A DNA stretch of 32,525 nt from Chromatiales bacterium (GTDB lineage: Bacteria; Pseudomonadota; Gammaproteobacteria; SZUA-140). Below, piece after piece: positions 8,922 through 16,502 of the stretch (positions within the stretch are counted from its first letter, which is position 1; each line of letters starts with the position of its first letter). The translations under genes and the position numbers were made by a program. The notes beneath the pieces were generated by a model, which was given only the letters and a program-made list of their open reading frames with translations, made no database searches and was not told the DNA's origin. Where the stretch lies: positions 1 to 32,525 of the forward strand of contig JAITWN010000165.1 of assembly GCA_031285245.1 (NCBI GenBank), read 5' to 3'.

Positions 8922-9385
8922 CCGCTTTTTTCCCCAGAATCAGGATGATCAGATTTACTGCGATAGACCTCTTCTCGCGGCAACCGCCCATAGGTACGTT
9001 TGATAATAATTTCACCAAAGACGCCACCGAAAGCTGCCGCCTCAACCGCCAAGATCACAAACATTATCCAGAAAGGGAAATACAGAAGCTGAGTACCAAA
9101 TGGGGGTTCAGTAAAATAGAGATAGTTGGCATAGCCGATGCTGCGCACGATCAACGGCGGAAAATAGCATAACCATTTTCCACCCAGACCAAAAATCATT
9201 GCTACTACGACGCCAGAAATCAGCGGGACAACAAATATATTGACCATCCACAGCGCTGAAAAAGTATCAAGACCTCGCCACAGTTCAATATTCACTCCAA
9301 GTAAAATATCGCCAAGGTAATTGACAGCACAGCCAGCAAGCAGTGCGATAAAACCTGTGAGATTACGCTTGAATTGCTTGTTCAT
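8918..9385 (-). CDS. Four-TM membrane protein of unknown function
   Basis: Start MNKQFKRNL overlaps the stop of the upstream cytochrome gene (TAATG). Several TM segments. Confidence 0.65.
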   Translation of the reverse strand: MNKQFKRNLTGFIALLAGCAVNYLGDILLGVNIELWRGLDTFSALWMVNIFVVPLISGVVVAMIFGLGGKWLCYFPPLIVRSIGYANYLYFTEPPFGTQLLYFPFWIMFVILAVEAAAFGGVFGEIIIKRTYGRLPREEVYRSKSDHPDSGEKSG

Positions 9386-9873
9386 TAGCAGTCGTTCTCG
9401 CTTCCTGTCAGTTTGGCGCAACGCGCACGGCGAACTTCATCCAGATCCCAATCGCGAACCTTGAGACTGGCCATATACGCCGCAAGTGTGCGTCGCTCAC
9501 TCTCAGGAAGGTGGGCAAAAGAAGGCATTTGATATTCTTCTTTCAATCGCGAAGGAAGAATTTGCTGGGGATTCTGCGCGGAGAAATATTCAAAAAACCA
9601 TTCCTCACTGTGGATGGATCCCATGCCATCCAATGCGGGCGCTGGCACAGCTTGCATAAGGTTGCGCACTGTCCATAGCGTGTGGCATTCCTTGCAGTTC
9701 TGCTGCCGGTAAATTTCCCCAGCCTCGTGAAGTAAAGCAGCGGACGCCGTCGTGTAAAAAGGAATTTCACGATCGTGTTCGCTGCTCTCCCGCTGACGCA
9801 GAAAGTTCCAGAGCATTGCCCCCAGAACAACTACTGCGATGAGGAGATAAATCCTCTTCTCACCTGTCCTCAT
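9385..9873 (-). CDS. Membrane-anchored monoheme c-type cytochrome
   Basis: N-terminal TM; CKECH motif; 'EEYQMPSFAHLPESERRTLAAYMASLK' cytochrome c fold. Confidence 0.85.
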   Translation of the reverse strand: MRTGEKRIYLLIAVVVLGAMLWNFLRQRESSEHDREIPFYTTASAALLHEAGEIYRQQNCKECHTLWTVRNLMQAVPAPALDGMGSIHSEEWFFEYFSAQNPQQILPSRLKEEYQMPSFAHLPESERRTLAAYMASLKVRDWDLDEVRRARCAKLTGSENDC

Positions 9874-10153
9874 GCTGCTTCGCGTGCTGCGCCTTCTCCT
9901 GCGCCTTCTCGCGCAGAAATTCTTCGCGGCGCTTAACCTGCTGTGCTAATACCTCACGGCTTTTGGCATACTCCTCAGGAGACATTTTGTCCTTGTCGTT
10001 CTCATCGAAGACCAGGTATTTGATGTCTTCATCAAACTGCTCATTCTTATAAGCCCAGCGCAAACCGTACATGGCAGCAAAAATAATTAACCCACCAGCG
10101 ACCAGCCATATATAAATGGTCCATCCGTCTGGAAGTGATTGTAAGAAATTCAT
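9860..10153 (-). CDS. CcoS-like small membrane protein with charged C-terminal extension
   Basis: 'LRWAYKNEQFDEDIKYLVFDEND' resembles the CcoS signature 'WAVRSGQFDDLxGxxxRILxDD'. Confidence 0.5.
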   Translation of the reverse strand: MNFLQSLPDGWTIYIWLVAGGLIIFAAMYGLRWAYKNEQFDEDIKYLVFDENDKDKMSPEEYAKSREVLAQQVKRREEFLREKAQEKAQHAKQHEDR

Positions 10154-10165
10154 GATTGCCTCCTC

Positions 10166-10498
10166 CTAGAAAAGTCGGCCATATAACAATTGTAAAGCAC
10201 CAAACCCAACCGCAACAAACATACCGGCGACTATCATGAGAAATAATAGCTTCTCTCCAAACTTCAACCCGCCGCTCGCTTTGGAACTGAGGAAAAAACG
10301 AAACACGATAGCCGCGAAAACCGTAACCCCAATTAACATGAAGAAAAAGATGCCAATGCTGAATCGGTAACTTTCCATACCCTCGATCGTCCAATAGGAC
10401 GACGGGCCGCTCGCTTGCGCTTGTTGCTGTACCGTAATTACCGCGGAGTCCAATCGCGCCAGCAGTGACTGAAGAGGTTCGAACAGAGCCAATTTCAT
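10166..10498 (-). CDS. Two-TM membrane protein of unknown function
   Basis: Intact ORF in the gene string, two hydrophobic segments. Confidence 0.6.
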   Translation of the reverse strand: MKLALFEPLQSLLARLDSAVITVQQQAQASGPSSYWTIEGMESYRFSIGIFFFMLIGVTVFAAIVFRFFLSSKASGGLKFGEKLLFLMIVAGMFVAVGFGALQLLYGRLF

Positions 10499-10548
10499 GG
10501 TGAGAAAGGAAACCAGAAAAGAAGAAATAAACCTTCAGGGGTATATAA

Positions 10549-10582
10549 AAAAACGATGCCGCTTTTTCAAGCGGCATCGTCT
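10549..10582 (-). terminator. Rho-independent terminator inside the gene cluster
   Basis: Minus strand: ACGATGCCGCTT-GAAA-AAGCGGCATCGT followed by TTTTTT. Confidence 0.85.
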
Positions 10583-10610
10583 TGGTTCACACAGGAAACG
10601 CTAACCAACC

Positions 10611-10742
10611 TTACTCGTTGTCCCGGATGTGCGGAGCGCCTTTGTCATATTTATCTACAAAAAAGCTGTAAATAAAAGGCACAATGAACACAACAATAAT
10701 CGGGAGCAAGAGCACAAGCGGAGGATTATCGACATCAATCAT
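10611..10742 (-). CDS. 43-aa single-TM protein MIDVDNPPLVLLLPIIVVFIVPFIYSFFVDKYDKGAPHIRDNE
   Basis: SD GGAGAG upstream, TM helix, lies between the CcoP-like gene and the terminator. Absent from the ORF track because of size. Confidence 0.7.
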   Translation of the reverse strand: MIDVDNPPLVLLLPIIVVFIVPFIYSFFVDKYDKGAPHIRDNE

Positions 10743-10769
10743 GACTGTTAACTCTCCAGGTTATATTAA

Positions 10770-11405
10770 TCAATGACCATGATGAACTGGCTGCCAACGA
10801 TAGTTGGGCAGGCGCTTCACCGCAATCATTACTGCCAGACAAAAGTAGGTTACGTAGAAGATATCGATGGTGTAGCCTTTGTCCCACCAGGGCTGCTTAC
10901 GCTCACGCGTACCATCCGCCTTCCAGTTACCCTCGAAGTTCGCCAGCAATACTTTGTAGCCGACGATGGTGTACTCTTCGAGATCCACCCGCGAGTTTTG
11001 CAACTCAATGATCTGATCTTTGACCAGGCGCAATTCGTTCATCGACAATGGATGGCGAACCTGCAGGGCTTCATACTTCGATTGGCCTTCACGAACAATC
11101 CTTACGATCTCAGCCATTGCTGCCTGATCACCGCCCGCTGCCTGCGCAGCTTGAACACGAGGACTATCCATCGCCGCCACATATTCAGCGTAAATTGCGG
11201 CCTGCGGACGTTGGCCCCAGAGCGGGAATGTCATCAGAAACGCGCTGATGATAGTCAGTCCCAGCAGCCATACCACAGGACGCGGCAGACGATTGTTGTC
11301 TTCGGTAATGCCGCCAAGCCCTTCAGCCTCCCACAGCTTGCGGGCCTTATCATTTTGCTCCTCATCAGAAAGACTGAAGAGCGGGTTGTCAAATTTCCAG
11401 GCCAT
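10770..11405 (-). CDS. Heme-free CcoP/FixP_N-like membrane subunit
   Basis: 'GLGGITEDNNRLPRPVVWLLGLTIISAFLMTFPLWGQRP' parallels CcoP '[36 protein letters not shown]'. No CXXCH. Second TM near the C-terminus. Confidence 0.6.
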   Translation of the reverse strand: MAWKFDNPLFSLSDEEQNDKARKLWEAEGLGGITEDNNRLPRPVVWLLGLTIISAFLMTFPLWGQRPQAAIYAEYVAAMDSPRVQAAQAAGGDQAAMAEIVRIVREGQSKYEALQVRHPLSMNELRLVKDQIIELQNSRVDLEEYTIVGYKVLLANFEGNWKADGTRERKQPWWDKGYTIDIFYVTYFCLAVMIAVKRLPNYRWQPVHHGH

Positions 11406-11420
11406 GTCTTCCCCCTCTCC

Positions 11421-12371
11421 TTATTTCAGACTCAGAACAAAGTCAATCAGGTAACGCGCATCGCTCTTAGAAGCGGGCTCAGGCACTTCCGGCGGATAAA
11501 TCCGCTTGCCGGAGGCAAAGTCGCTATAGTCAGCGCGCCACTGGTTGTAGTTGATGACATTGCCACTCGCATCCTTCTCACCCCACAGATAGTCATAGCG
11601 GGGCATGATGGAGTGCGGTTGCACCAAGCGCGGATTGAAGAAGTGCATCATCATCCATTCGCGTGAAGAGTTACGTGAACCGACATGCAACAGATCAGGC
11701 GCTTTACGATCCGAACCAAACGCAGTTGGTGATTCGCTGTTGAAGTCACCGAGACGTGGCGGCGCACCAAACGACTGCCAGTCCTGGGTCTGCTCAGGCA
11801 ACAGCGTGTGGCACCACCAGCAGCCTTCGCGCACGAACATAATCTTGCCCGAGCCGACGTGCTGCGTGTCTTTATCGCTGACCGCCTTCAGAACCATATC
11901 CGGCGTCCAACCATGGGTCGCGGTGGCGTTTTCGATGTAATGAATGGGCTCACCATTCCACCGCCCCTCAGTCACCACAAAAACCGCACCTTGAGCTTGA
12001 TTAGCTTGACCAATCTTGCCTTTATCCAAGCTCAGATCTTCAACCCCCTTACCCATGATTCGGGGATGCCGGATCGAACTGGTGAAAGGTACGCCTGCGT
12101 CGTAAACATAGGCATAGGTCTCGTCGATCGGCGCGCCGGTTTTTGGATCGTTCCGGAGTACAACCGTCAGAGGCTTGTTATCTCCATGCAGGAACGGATC
12201 TTCAACCGAGAAACCACCCACACGACCATACATCAAGCCTTTTCTCAGACCCATTTCGGTTGAGGACACCTGCACAATGTCCAGGCTGGGCATGTACAGT
12301 GTGATCATCATTGATCCACCGAGCGCGATACCGAACAATCTCGCGCCAACTTTATATTCGCGGAATGCCAC
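11421..12371 (-). CDS. ccoO: CcoO-like monoheme cytochrome c subunit of cbb3-type oxidase with N-terminal insertion
   Basis: 'GSGKIMFVREGCWWCHTLLPEQ...APDLLHVGSRNSSREWMMMHFFNPRLVQPHSIMPRYDYLW' matches the CcoO core ('GREVYVREGCYNCHSQ...GPDLARVGGRYS..W...[20 protein letters not shown]'). Confidence 0.88.
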   Translation of the reverse strand: MAFREYKVGARLFGIALGGSMMITLYMPSLDIVQVSSTEMGLRKGLMYGRVGGFSVEDPFLHGDNKPLTVVLRNDPKTGAPIDETYAYVYDAGVPFTSSIRHPRIMGKGVEDLSLDKGKIGQANQAQGAVFVVTEGRWNGEPIHYIENATATHGWTPDMVLKAVSDKDTQHVGSGKIMFVREGCWWCHTLLPEQTQDWQSFGAPPRLGDFNSESPTAFGSDRKAPDLLHVGSRNSSREWMMMHFFNPRLVQPHSIMPRYDYLWGEKDASGNVINYNQWRADYSDFASGKRIYPPEVPEPASKSDARYLIDFVLSLK

Positions 12372-12412
12372 GTCTGATTCCTCCCCTAAATATTATGCTT
12401 GCGGATATCCGA

Positions 12413-13819
12413 TTAGCGCTCGTACGCAATCTCGTGGGGCAGACGGCCCGCCGGGATTACAGTACCTTCGCGCGCAGTCATCCACATGTTGTAGAGCCAG
12501 ACGAGATTTCCGGTGAAAACCATGGTGCCGCCCACCCAACGCGCGATCATATACGGATGCTCCGCAATCACGACGTCAATGTAAGGAACCTCATAGATCT
12601 TACCTGCGCCCTGGATCAAACCTGCAATGGTCATCGAGATCCAGTAGATCGTGAAACCGATCAGCAGGAACCAGAAATGGAAGTTGGCCAGTGCGAGCGA
12701 ATACAACTTGCGGCGCATGATGGTCTGCAAGCCGTAGTAAACTGCAGCTGCTTCCAAGAAGGTGGAGAAGCCAAGCAGCGCAAGGTGAGCATGCGCCACG
12801 ATCCAGCCAGTACCATGGATATACCAGTTGATCGCACGGGTCTGCTGGAAACCACCCTGCATGTTGAGCGGAATCGCCATCAGCACGCCGGTGATGGTGA
12901 ATTTGATCTCAACGTTGTCGACAAAGAAACGCCACTTGCCCGTCATGGTGAGCAGCAGGTTCGACACGAAAGCGATTGCCGGCACCAGAATCAACACACC
13001 TTCCACTGAAGCGAATGACTTGAGCCACTCCGGCAACGGAGAAGACATCAAATGATGCGCAGCAGGCGTGGAGTAGAACACCACCACTGACCAGAAGTGC
13101 AAGTGACCGATACGGTGTGAATAGAGCGGATTACCCGTAATCTTCGGCACTGTATAGTAAGCAATAGCTGCAGCAACTGGTGTAATCCACAAACCGAGCA
13201 CATTGTGTGCGAACCACCAAGTCAGATACGCCTCGGTGAGCCCGGTGAGCTGGAAGTACTCCGGCAGGTTACCTACGAACAGCACGATGAACAGCATAAA
13301 GACCGCAGAAGCGAAGAACCAGTTGGTAGTGTAGATACCCTGAGTACGACGCTTGATAACCGTCATCCAAACGTTGATGCCGAGCGGCACAATGACACCA
13401 AACAGGATGATGAGGTCAATGAACCAAGGGAAGTCGGAGTATTCACGGCCAGAACTCATACCCGACCAAAGACACGTCAATGCTATCGACAAACCTGCAT
13501 TCCAGACGAAACAGTTCCAAACACCGAGTTTTTCAGACCAGAGCTTGGTATTACCGAGGGCTGGCGTGATGTACATCATTGCCATCGCGAAAGCCATCGA
13601 AATCCAGCCGAAAATCACGGCCATCACATGCACCTGACGCATGTGCCCAAACGAGAACAGTTCCGAACCAGTAACAAAGTCAGGGAACGCAAGCTTGGCG
13701 GCATTGAACGAGCCAAGACCCGTCCCAATAACAAACCAAACGATGGAAGAAATGCCAAAATATACGGCGGATGAACCCCTTGGGATATCCTCGGTTTTGG
13801 CGAACAGGTACTTGAACAT
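12413..13819 (-). CDS. ccoN: cbb3-type cytochrome c oxidase subunit I (divergent)
   Basis: Helix II 'MRQVHVMAVIF', helix VI 'WWFAHNVLGLW', 'LHFWSVVVFYSTPAAHH', 'GTGWIVAHAHLALLGF', strong SD GGGGGGAGG. Confidence 0.93.
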   Translation of the reverse strand: MFKYLFAKTEDIPRGSSAVYFGISSIVWFVIGTGLGSFNAAKLAFPDFVTGSELFSFGHMRQVHVMAVIFGWISMAFAMAMMYITPALGNTKLWSEKLGVWNCFVWNAGLSIALTCLWSGMSSGREYSDFPWFIDLIILFGVIVPLGINVWMTVIKRRTQGIYTTNWFFASAVFMLFIVLFVGNLPEYFQLTGLTEAYLTWWFAHNVLGLWITPVAAAIAYYTVPKITGNPLYSHRIGHLHFWSVVVFYSTPAAHHLMSSPLPEWLKSFASVEGVLILVPAIAFVSNLLLTMTGKWRFFVDNVEIKFTITGVLMAIPLNMQGGFQQTRAINWYIHGTGWIVAHAHLALLGFSTFLEAAAVYYGLQTIMRRKLYSLALANFHFWFLLIGFTIYWISMTIAGLIQGAGKIYEVPYIDVVIAEHPYMIARWVGGTMVFTGNLVWLYNMWMTAREGTVIPAGRLPHEIAYER

Positions 13820-13912
13820 CGGACTTACCTCCCCCCTAAAGCGCTATTTTCGTAATCCCTGCCTGCATTTTCCGTGGCCTAAATATATAGAGCCCGCGGA
13901 AGCAATGCTTAA

Positions 13913-14008
13913 TCAGGAATGATCGCCCGGCATCAGCAAATACCAAGCAAACCACATGCTCGAAAACGCGAGCATAATACAACTGATTGCTGCAATCATA
14001 GCCAACAT
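13913..14008 (-). CDS. 31-aa single-TM small protein MLAMIAAISCIMLAFSSMWFAWYLLMPGDHS
   Basis: SD GAGGAGG 7 nt upstream of ATG; hydrophobic helix; directly upstream of ccoN. Confidence 0.65.
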   Translation of the reverse strand: MLAMIAAISCIMLAFSSMWFAWYLLMPGDHS

Positions 14009-14068
14009 TGCTACCGCCTCCTCGGATACTGGTGAACTCGCGGACAGACCCGAATACTGAACTCGGAA

Positions 14069-14344
14069 TTAATGGGCCGACTTTTCGAGTTCGCCGTGGC
14101 GCTTGAGCGCGAGCATCACGATAATCGTGAATGCCACGCCGAACACGATCATGCACCAGTTCATGAAGCCCTGGAACGTGACCACGTTATAGGCATCGAG
14201 CCCTATGCCACCCCAATCATCGAAAGGACCGCGGCCCAGCGCGCACATAAGTGCCGCACCGAACACGCTGCCATTGCCCATGCCGGTGAGACCGCCACCG
14301 ATGACGGCTACCCAGAAGGTTTTACTGTAGGTGAGACGATTCAT
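14069..14344 (-). CDS. Two-TM membrane protein of unknown function, first gene of the ccoN-like operon
   Basis: Intact ORF after a long upstream non-coding region, co-oriented with ccoN. Confidence 0.65.
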   Translation of the reverse strand: MNRLTYSKTFWVAVIGGGLTGMGNGSVFGAALMCALGRGPFDDWGGIGLDAYNVVTFQGFMNWCMIVFGVAFTIIVMLALKRHGELEKSAH

Positions 14345-14534
14345 TAACTCCCCTCCGCAGGACTCTGAAATCCGGACATCCTTTCGGCACGCGTGATGTT
14401 ATGACTTATCGCGCCGGTATTCTGGCTTGCTCGATTAACAACTCGAGATAGTGCCAGATGACTACAAAGACGACCTTACTATATTTGTGGCTACAGATGC
14501 TTGCATAGCGATTTCCCCTCGTCAAGCCTGGATA

Positions 14535-14548
14535 TTGATACTTCTCAA
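14535..14548. promoter_or_regulatory. Candidate FNR/ANR-type box
   Basis: TTGAT-ACTT-CTCAA, 9/10 match to TTGAT-N4-ATCAA, in the divergent intergenic region 14345-14713. Confidence 0.5.
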
Positions 14549-14713
14549 TGCAGACTTAATTTTAAAGAAAATCTGATGCCACTAATAATTTTGCACTGCA
14601 GAGAATATCAACCCTGCTGGCCGTCTGCAAGTGTTGAACAGCATGATTATTGAATATTGCAAGCGCATCTATCATGCTTTGATCTTCAGGCTCGAAGTGA
14701 TGTTGGAGAACAC

Positions 14714-14911
14714 GTGAAAGAACTAATTTTTTATGGAATCGTCGGCGTATCCGCGCTTTTCATCCTGGGATTTTCGATACACATGCTGATTGGCGGACTG
14801 GTTGCGCCTGAAACCGAGCAACTCATCATTGTCGCAGCTTGTGTAAGCGGTATAGGCGCCATGGCCTATATGGTGTGGGATGTGCGCAAACGGCGGCGGC
14901 AGCCGCATTGA
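14714..14911 (+). CDS. Small two-TM membrane protein
   Basis: GTG start with SD GGAG at 14705-14708; preferred over the tracked TTG at 14657. Ends with basic tail KRRRQPH. Confidence 0.55.
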   Translation: MKELIFYGIVGVSALFILGFSIHMLIGGLVAPETEQLIIVAACVSGIGAMAYMVWDVRKRRRQPH

Positions 14912-14912
14912 T

Positions 14913-15368
14913 TCACTTGAAGACGCTCAGCTTACCCAAGATTTCCTGATACATCTTCAGATCGCCAAATTGTCCGCGGTGGAAAACATACTGACGACGC
15001 TGTCCGGATAAATCCATTCCACTCAAACCAAATGACTTTCCAGCGTAGTCCGGGAAAAAACGCACGTCTTTTACTAGTTCGACACGATCGCCGCTGCGCA
15101 AACCGACAGTCACTCGCTCTCGGTCACAACTGAGCGATAACGGCGAAGAAGGCAGTAGCATCAATCGACCAGACAGCACTCGATTAGCGCCGGCAAAGGT
15201 GAAGAAGAATCCCATGAAGAAAAGCAGGTAAGCCCAACTCTGAGAGGAGCTGAACCAAAGCTTGGCGCCAGTTGCGAGTAGGAAAATCACGGTGGGGACA
15301 TATAACAACAAGTCCCACACCATTCCTCTTTTATCCTGAGACAGGAGATAAGGCAAAGGCTCTTGCAT
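14913..15368 (-). CDS. Membrane protein of unknown function, PH-like C-terminal half possible
   Basis: Two TM segments then beta-rich region. Convergent with the 14714 gene, 1 nt apart. Confidence 0.6.
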   Translation of the reverse strand: MQEPLPYLLSQDKRGMVWDLLLYVPTVIFLLATGAKLWFSSSQSWAYLLFFMGFFFTFAGANRVLSGRLMLLPSSPLSLSCDRERVTVGLRSGDRVELVKDVRFFPDYAGKSFGLSGMDLSGQRRQYVFHRGQFGDLKMYQEILGKLSVFK

Positions 15369-15372
15369 AAGA

Positions 15373-15900
15373 TCAACCGACCTGCTGCCCCCGATCTTCC
15401 TGCCGCAATTGCACCGACATCACTCGTGTGAGCGTGGCATCCAGCTCATCGTAAAGCAATCTGCCCGCACGCTTGAATTGCACGACTTGGTTGCGATCGA
15501 TGACAAAAGTCCAAGGGTCCCCCATAACCTGGAAGGCTGTAAACGCCTCGGGATTGCGATATTGGTCCATGTGCAGGAAGAGTACATCATTCTGGTACTT
15601 TTCCATGATGCCCTTGAGCATTTGCAACTGCACATCGCAGACTGTGCAATGGCCTGGCGTTGCGAATTCAAGTACGACAGGCTTACCTGCCGCCAGCGCT
15701 TTATCAAGAGAGTACTGGTACATCCTTTCGTCAGGATAACGATAGGTCGTGATGAGACTGAAATCACCGCCAACATCAGCGAGAGTCTTGGTAGTTAGGG
15801 AAGGCGCGACAGAGCCTACGGTGACGGACTTTTGTACATCACACGCTGTCAGTGAGAACACCGCCAGGATACCCGCTAACGTCAAAAAACGTTTGCTCAT
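15373..15900 (-). CDS. Thioredoxin-like lipoprotein (CTVC redox motif)
   Basis: Lipobox 'FSLTAC'; 'PVVLEFATPGHCTVCDVQLQMLKGIMEKYQNDVLFLHMD...GDPWTFVIDRNQVV'; ATGA overlap with upstream gene. Confidence 0.8.
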   Translation of the reverse strand: MSKRFLTLAGILAVFSLTACDVQKSVTVGSVAPSLTTKTLADVGGDFSLITTYRYPDERMYQYSLDKALAAGKPVVLEFATPGHCTVCDVQLQMLKGIMEKYQNDVLFLHMDQYRNPEAFTAFQVMGDPWTFVIDRNQVVQFKRAGRLLYDELDATLTRVMSVQLRQEDRGQQVG

Positions 15901-16445
15901 CCCTTGCGCCCCCACCCTGGATCTTTTTCCCAACCCATGCAGGTACGAAAAATATTGTAGCCCCAGATCATATTAGCCAGCAGAACCAGAGATCCGAAAA
16001 TACCCAGCGCCCCCATTAGTGGACGGATCATTTTTTCCACTTCATCCGGCGCGTGCAACAAACTCTGCGTTCCGCTGATTATTCCAGCCGTAGTAAACAT
16101 GATTACCATTCCAAGCAAGCCTGTGTTGTGAATCCAAAAATGGACTTTCACCAGACGCAGGCTATGAATTTCGCGTCTTACTAGGCGCGGAATGAAATAA
16201 TACACAGCACCAAAAATCGCCATCTCCACCCAACCCAGCAAGTTGACGTGAGTGTGAGCGCGCACGATCAACTCTCCGCCCATTCCTGCGCGCCCATGAA
16301 CAAATTGGCGAATCTCTGGAATACCGCCCATCAGCGCGCCCCAGGAAAAACCGATGATGCTATATATGATGCAGGCATAGACAAACAGCAGCGTATAACG
16401 TGTGTATTCCTTGTCGATCGCCCAGGGTTCATTGACGCTGCTCAT
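15897..16445 (-). CDS. Short heme-copper oxidase subunit I-like membrane protein (C-terminal CcoN-like)
   Basis: 'VRAHTHVNLLGWVEMAIFGAVYYFIPRL...LRLVKVHFWIHNTGLLGMVIMFTTAGIISG' matches CcoN helices X-XI. Start MSSVNEP has SD-like GGAGCGG. Confidence 0.78.
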   Translation of the reverse strand: MSSVNEPWAIDKEYTRYTLLFVYACIIYSIIGFSWGALMGGIPEIRQFVHGRAGMGGELIVRAHTHVNLLGWVEMAIFGAVYYFIPRLVRREIHSLRLVKVHFWIHNTGLLGMVIMFTTAGIISGTQSLLHAPDEVEKMIRPLMGALGIFGSLVLLANMIWGYNIFRTCMGWEKDPGWGRKG

Positions 16446-16502
16446 TTCCGCTCCTGTCTTGCTACACACTTAAATCAAAGTTACAAACCATAATCAAAAA
16501 TT

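Noticed and set aside
10773-11666. 297-aa plus-strand ORF
   Set aside because: Antisense to the CcoP-like and CcoO-like genes; low-complexity translation without domain features.
12311-13774. Plus-strand ORFs of 232 and 189 aa
   Set aside because: Antisense to ccoN; highly charged shadow translations.
12413-13819. Idea that the CcoN-like protein is a nitric oxide reductase
   Set aside because: The helix VII Tyr (FYSTPAAHH) and all CuB/heme His ligands are retained, which favours O2 reduction. NOR families typically lack this Tyr.
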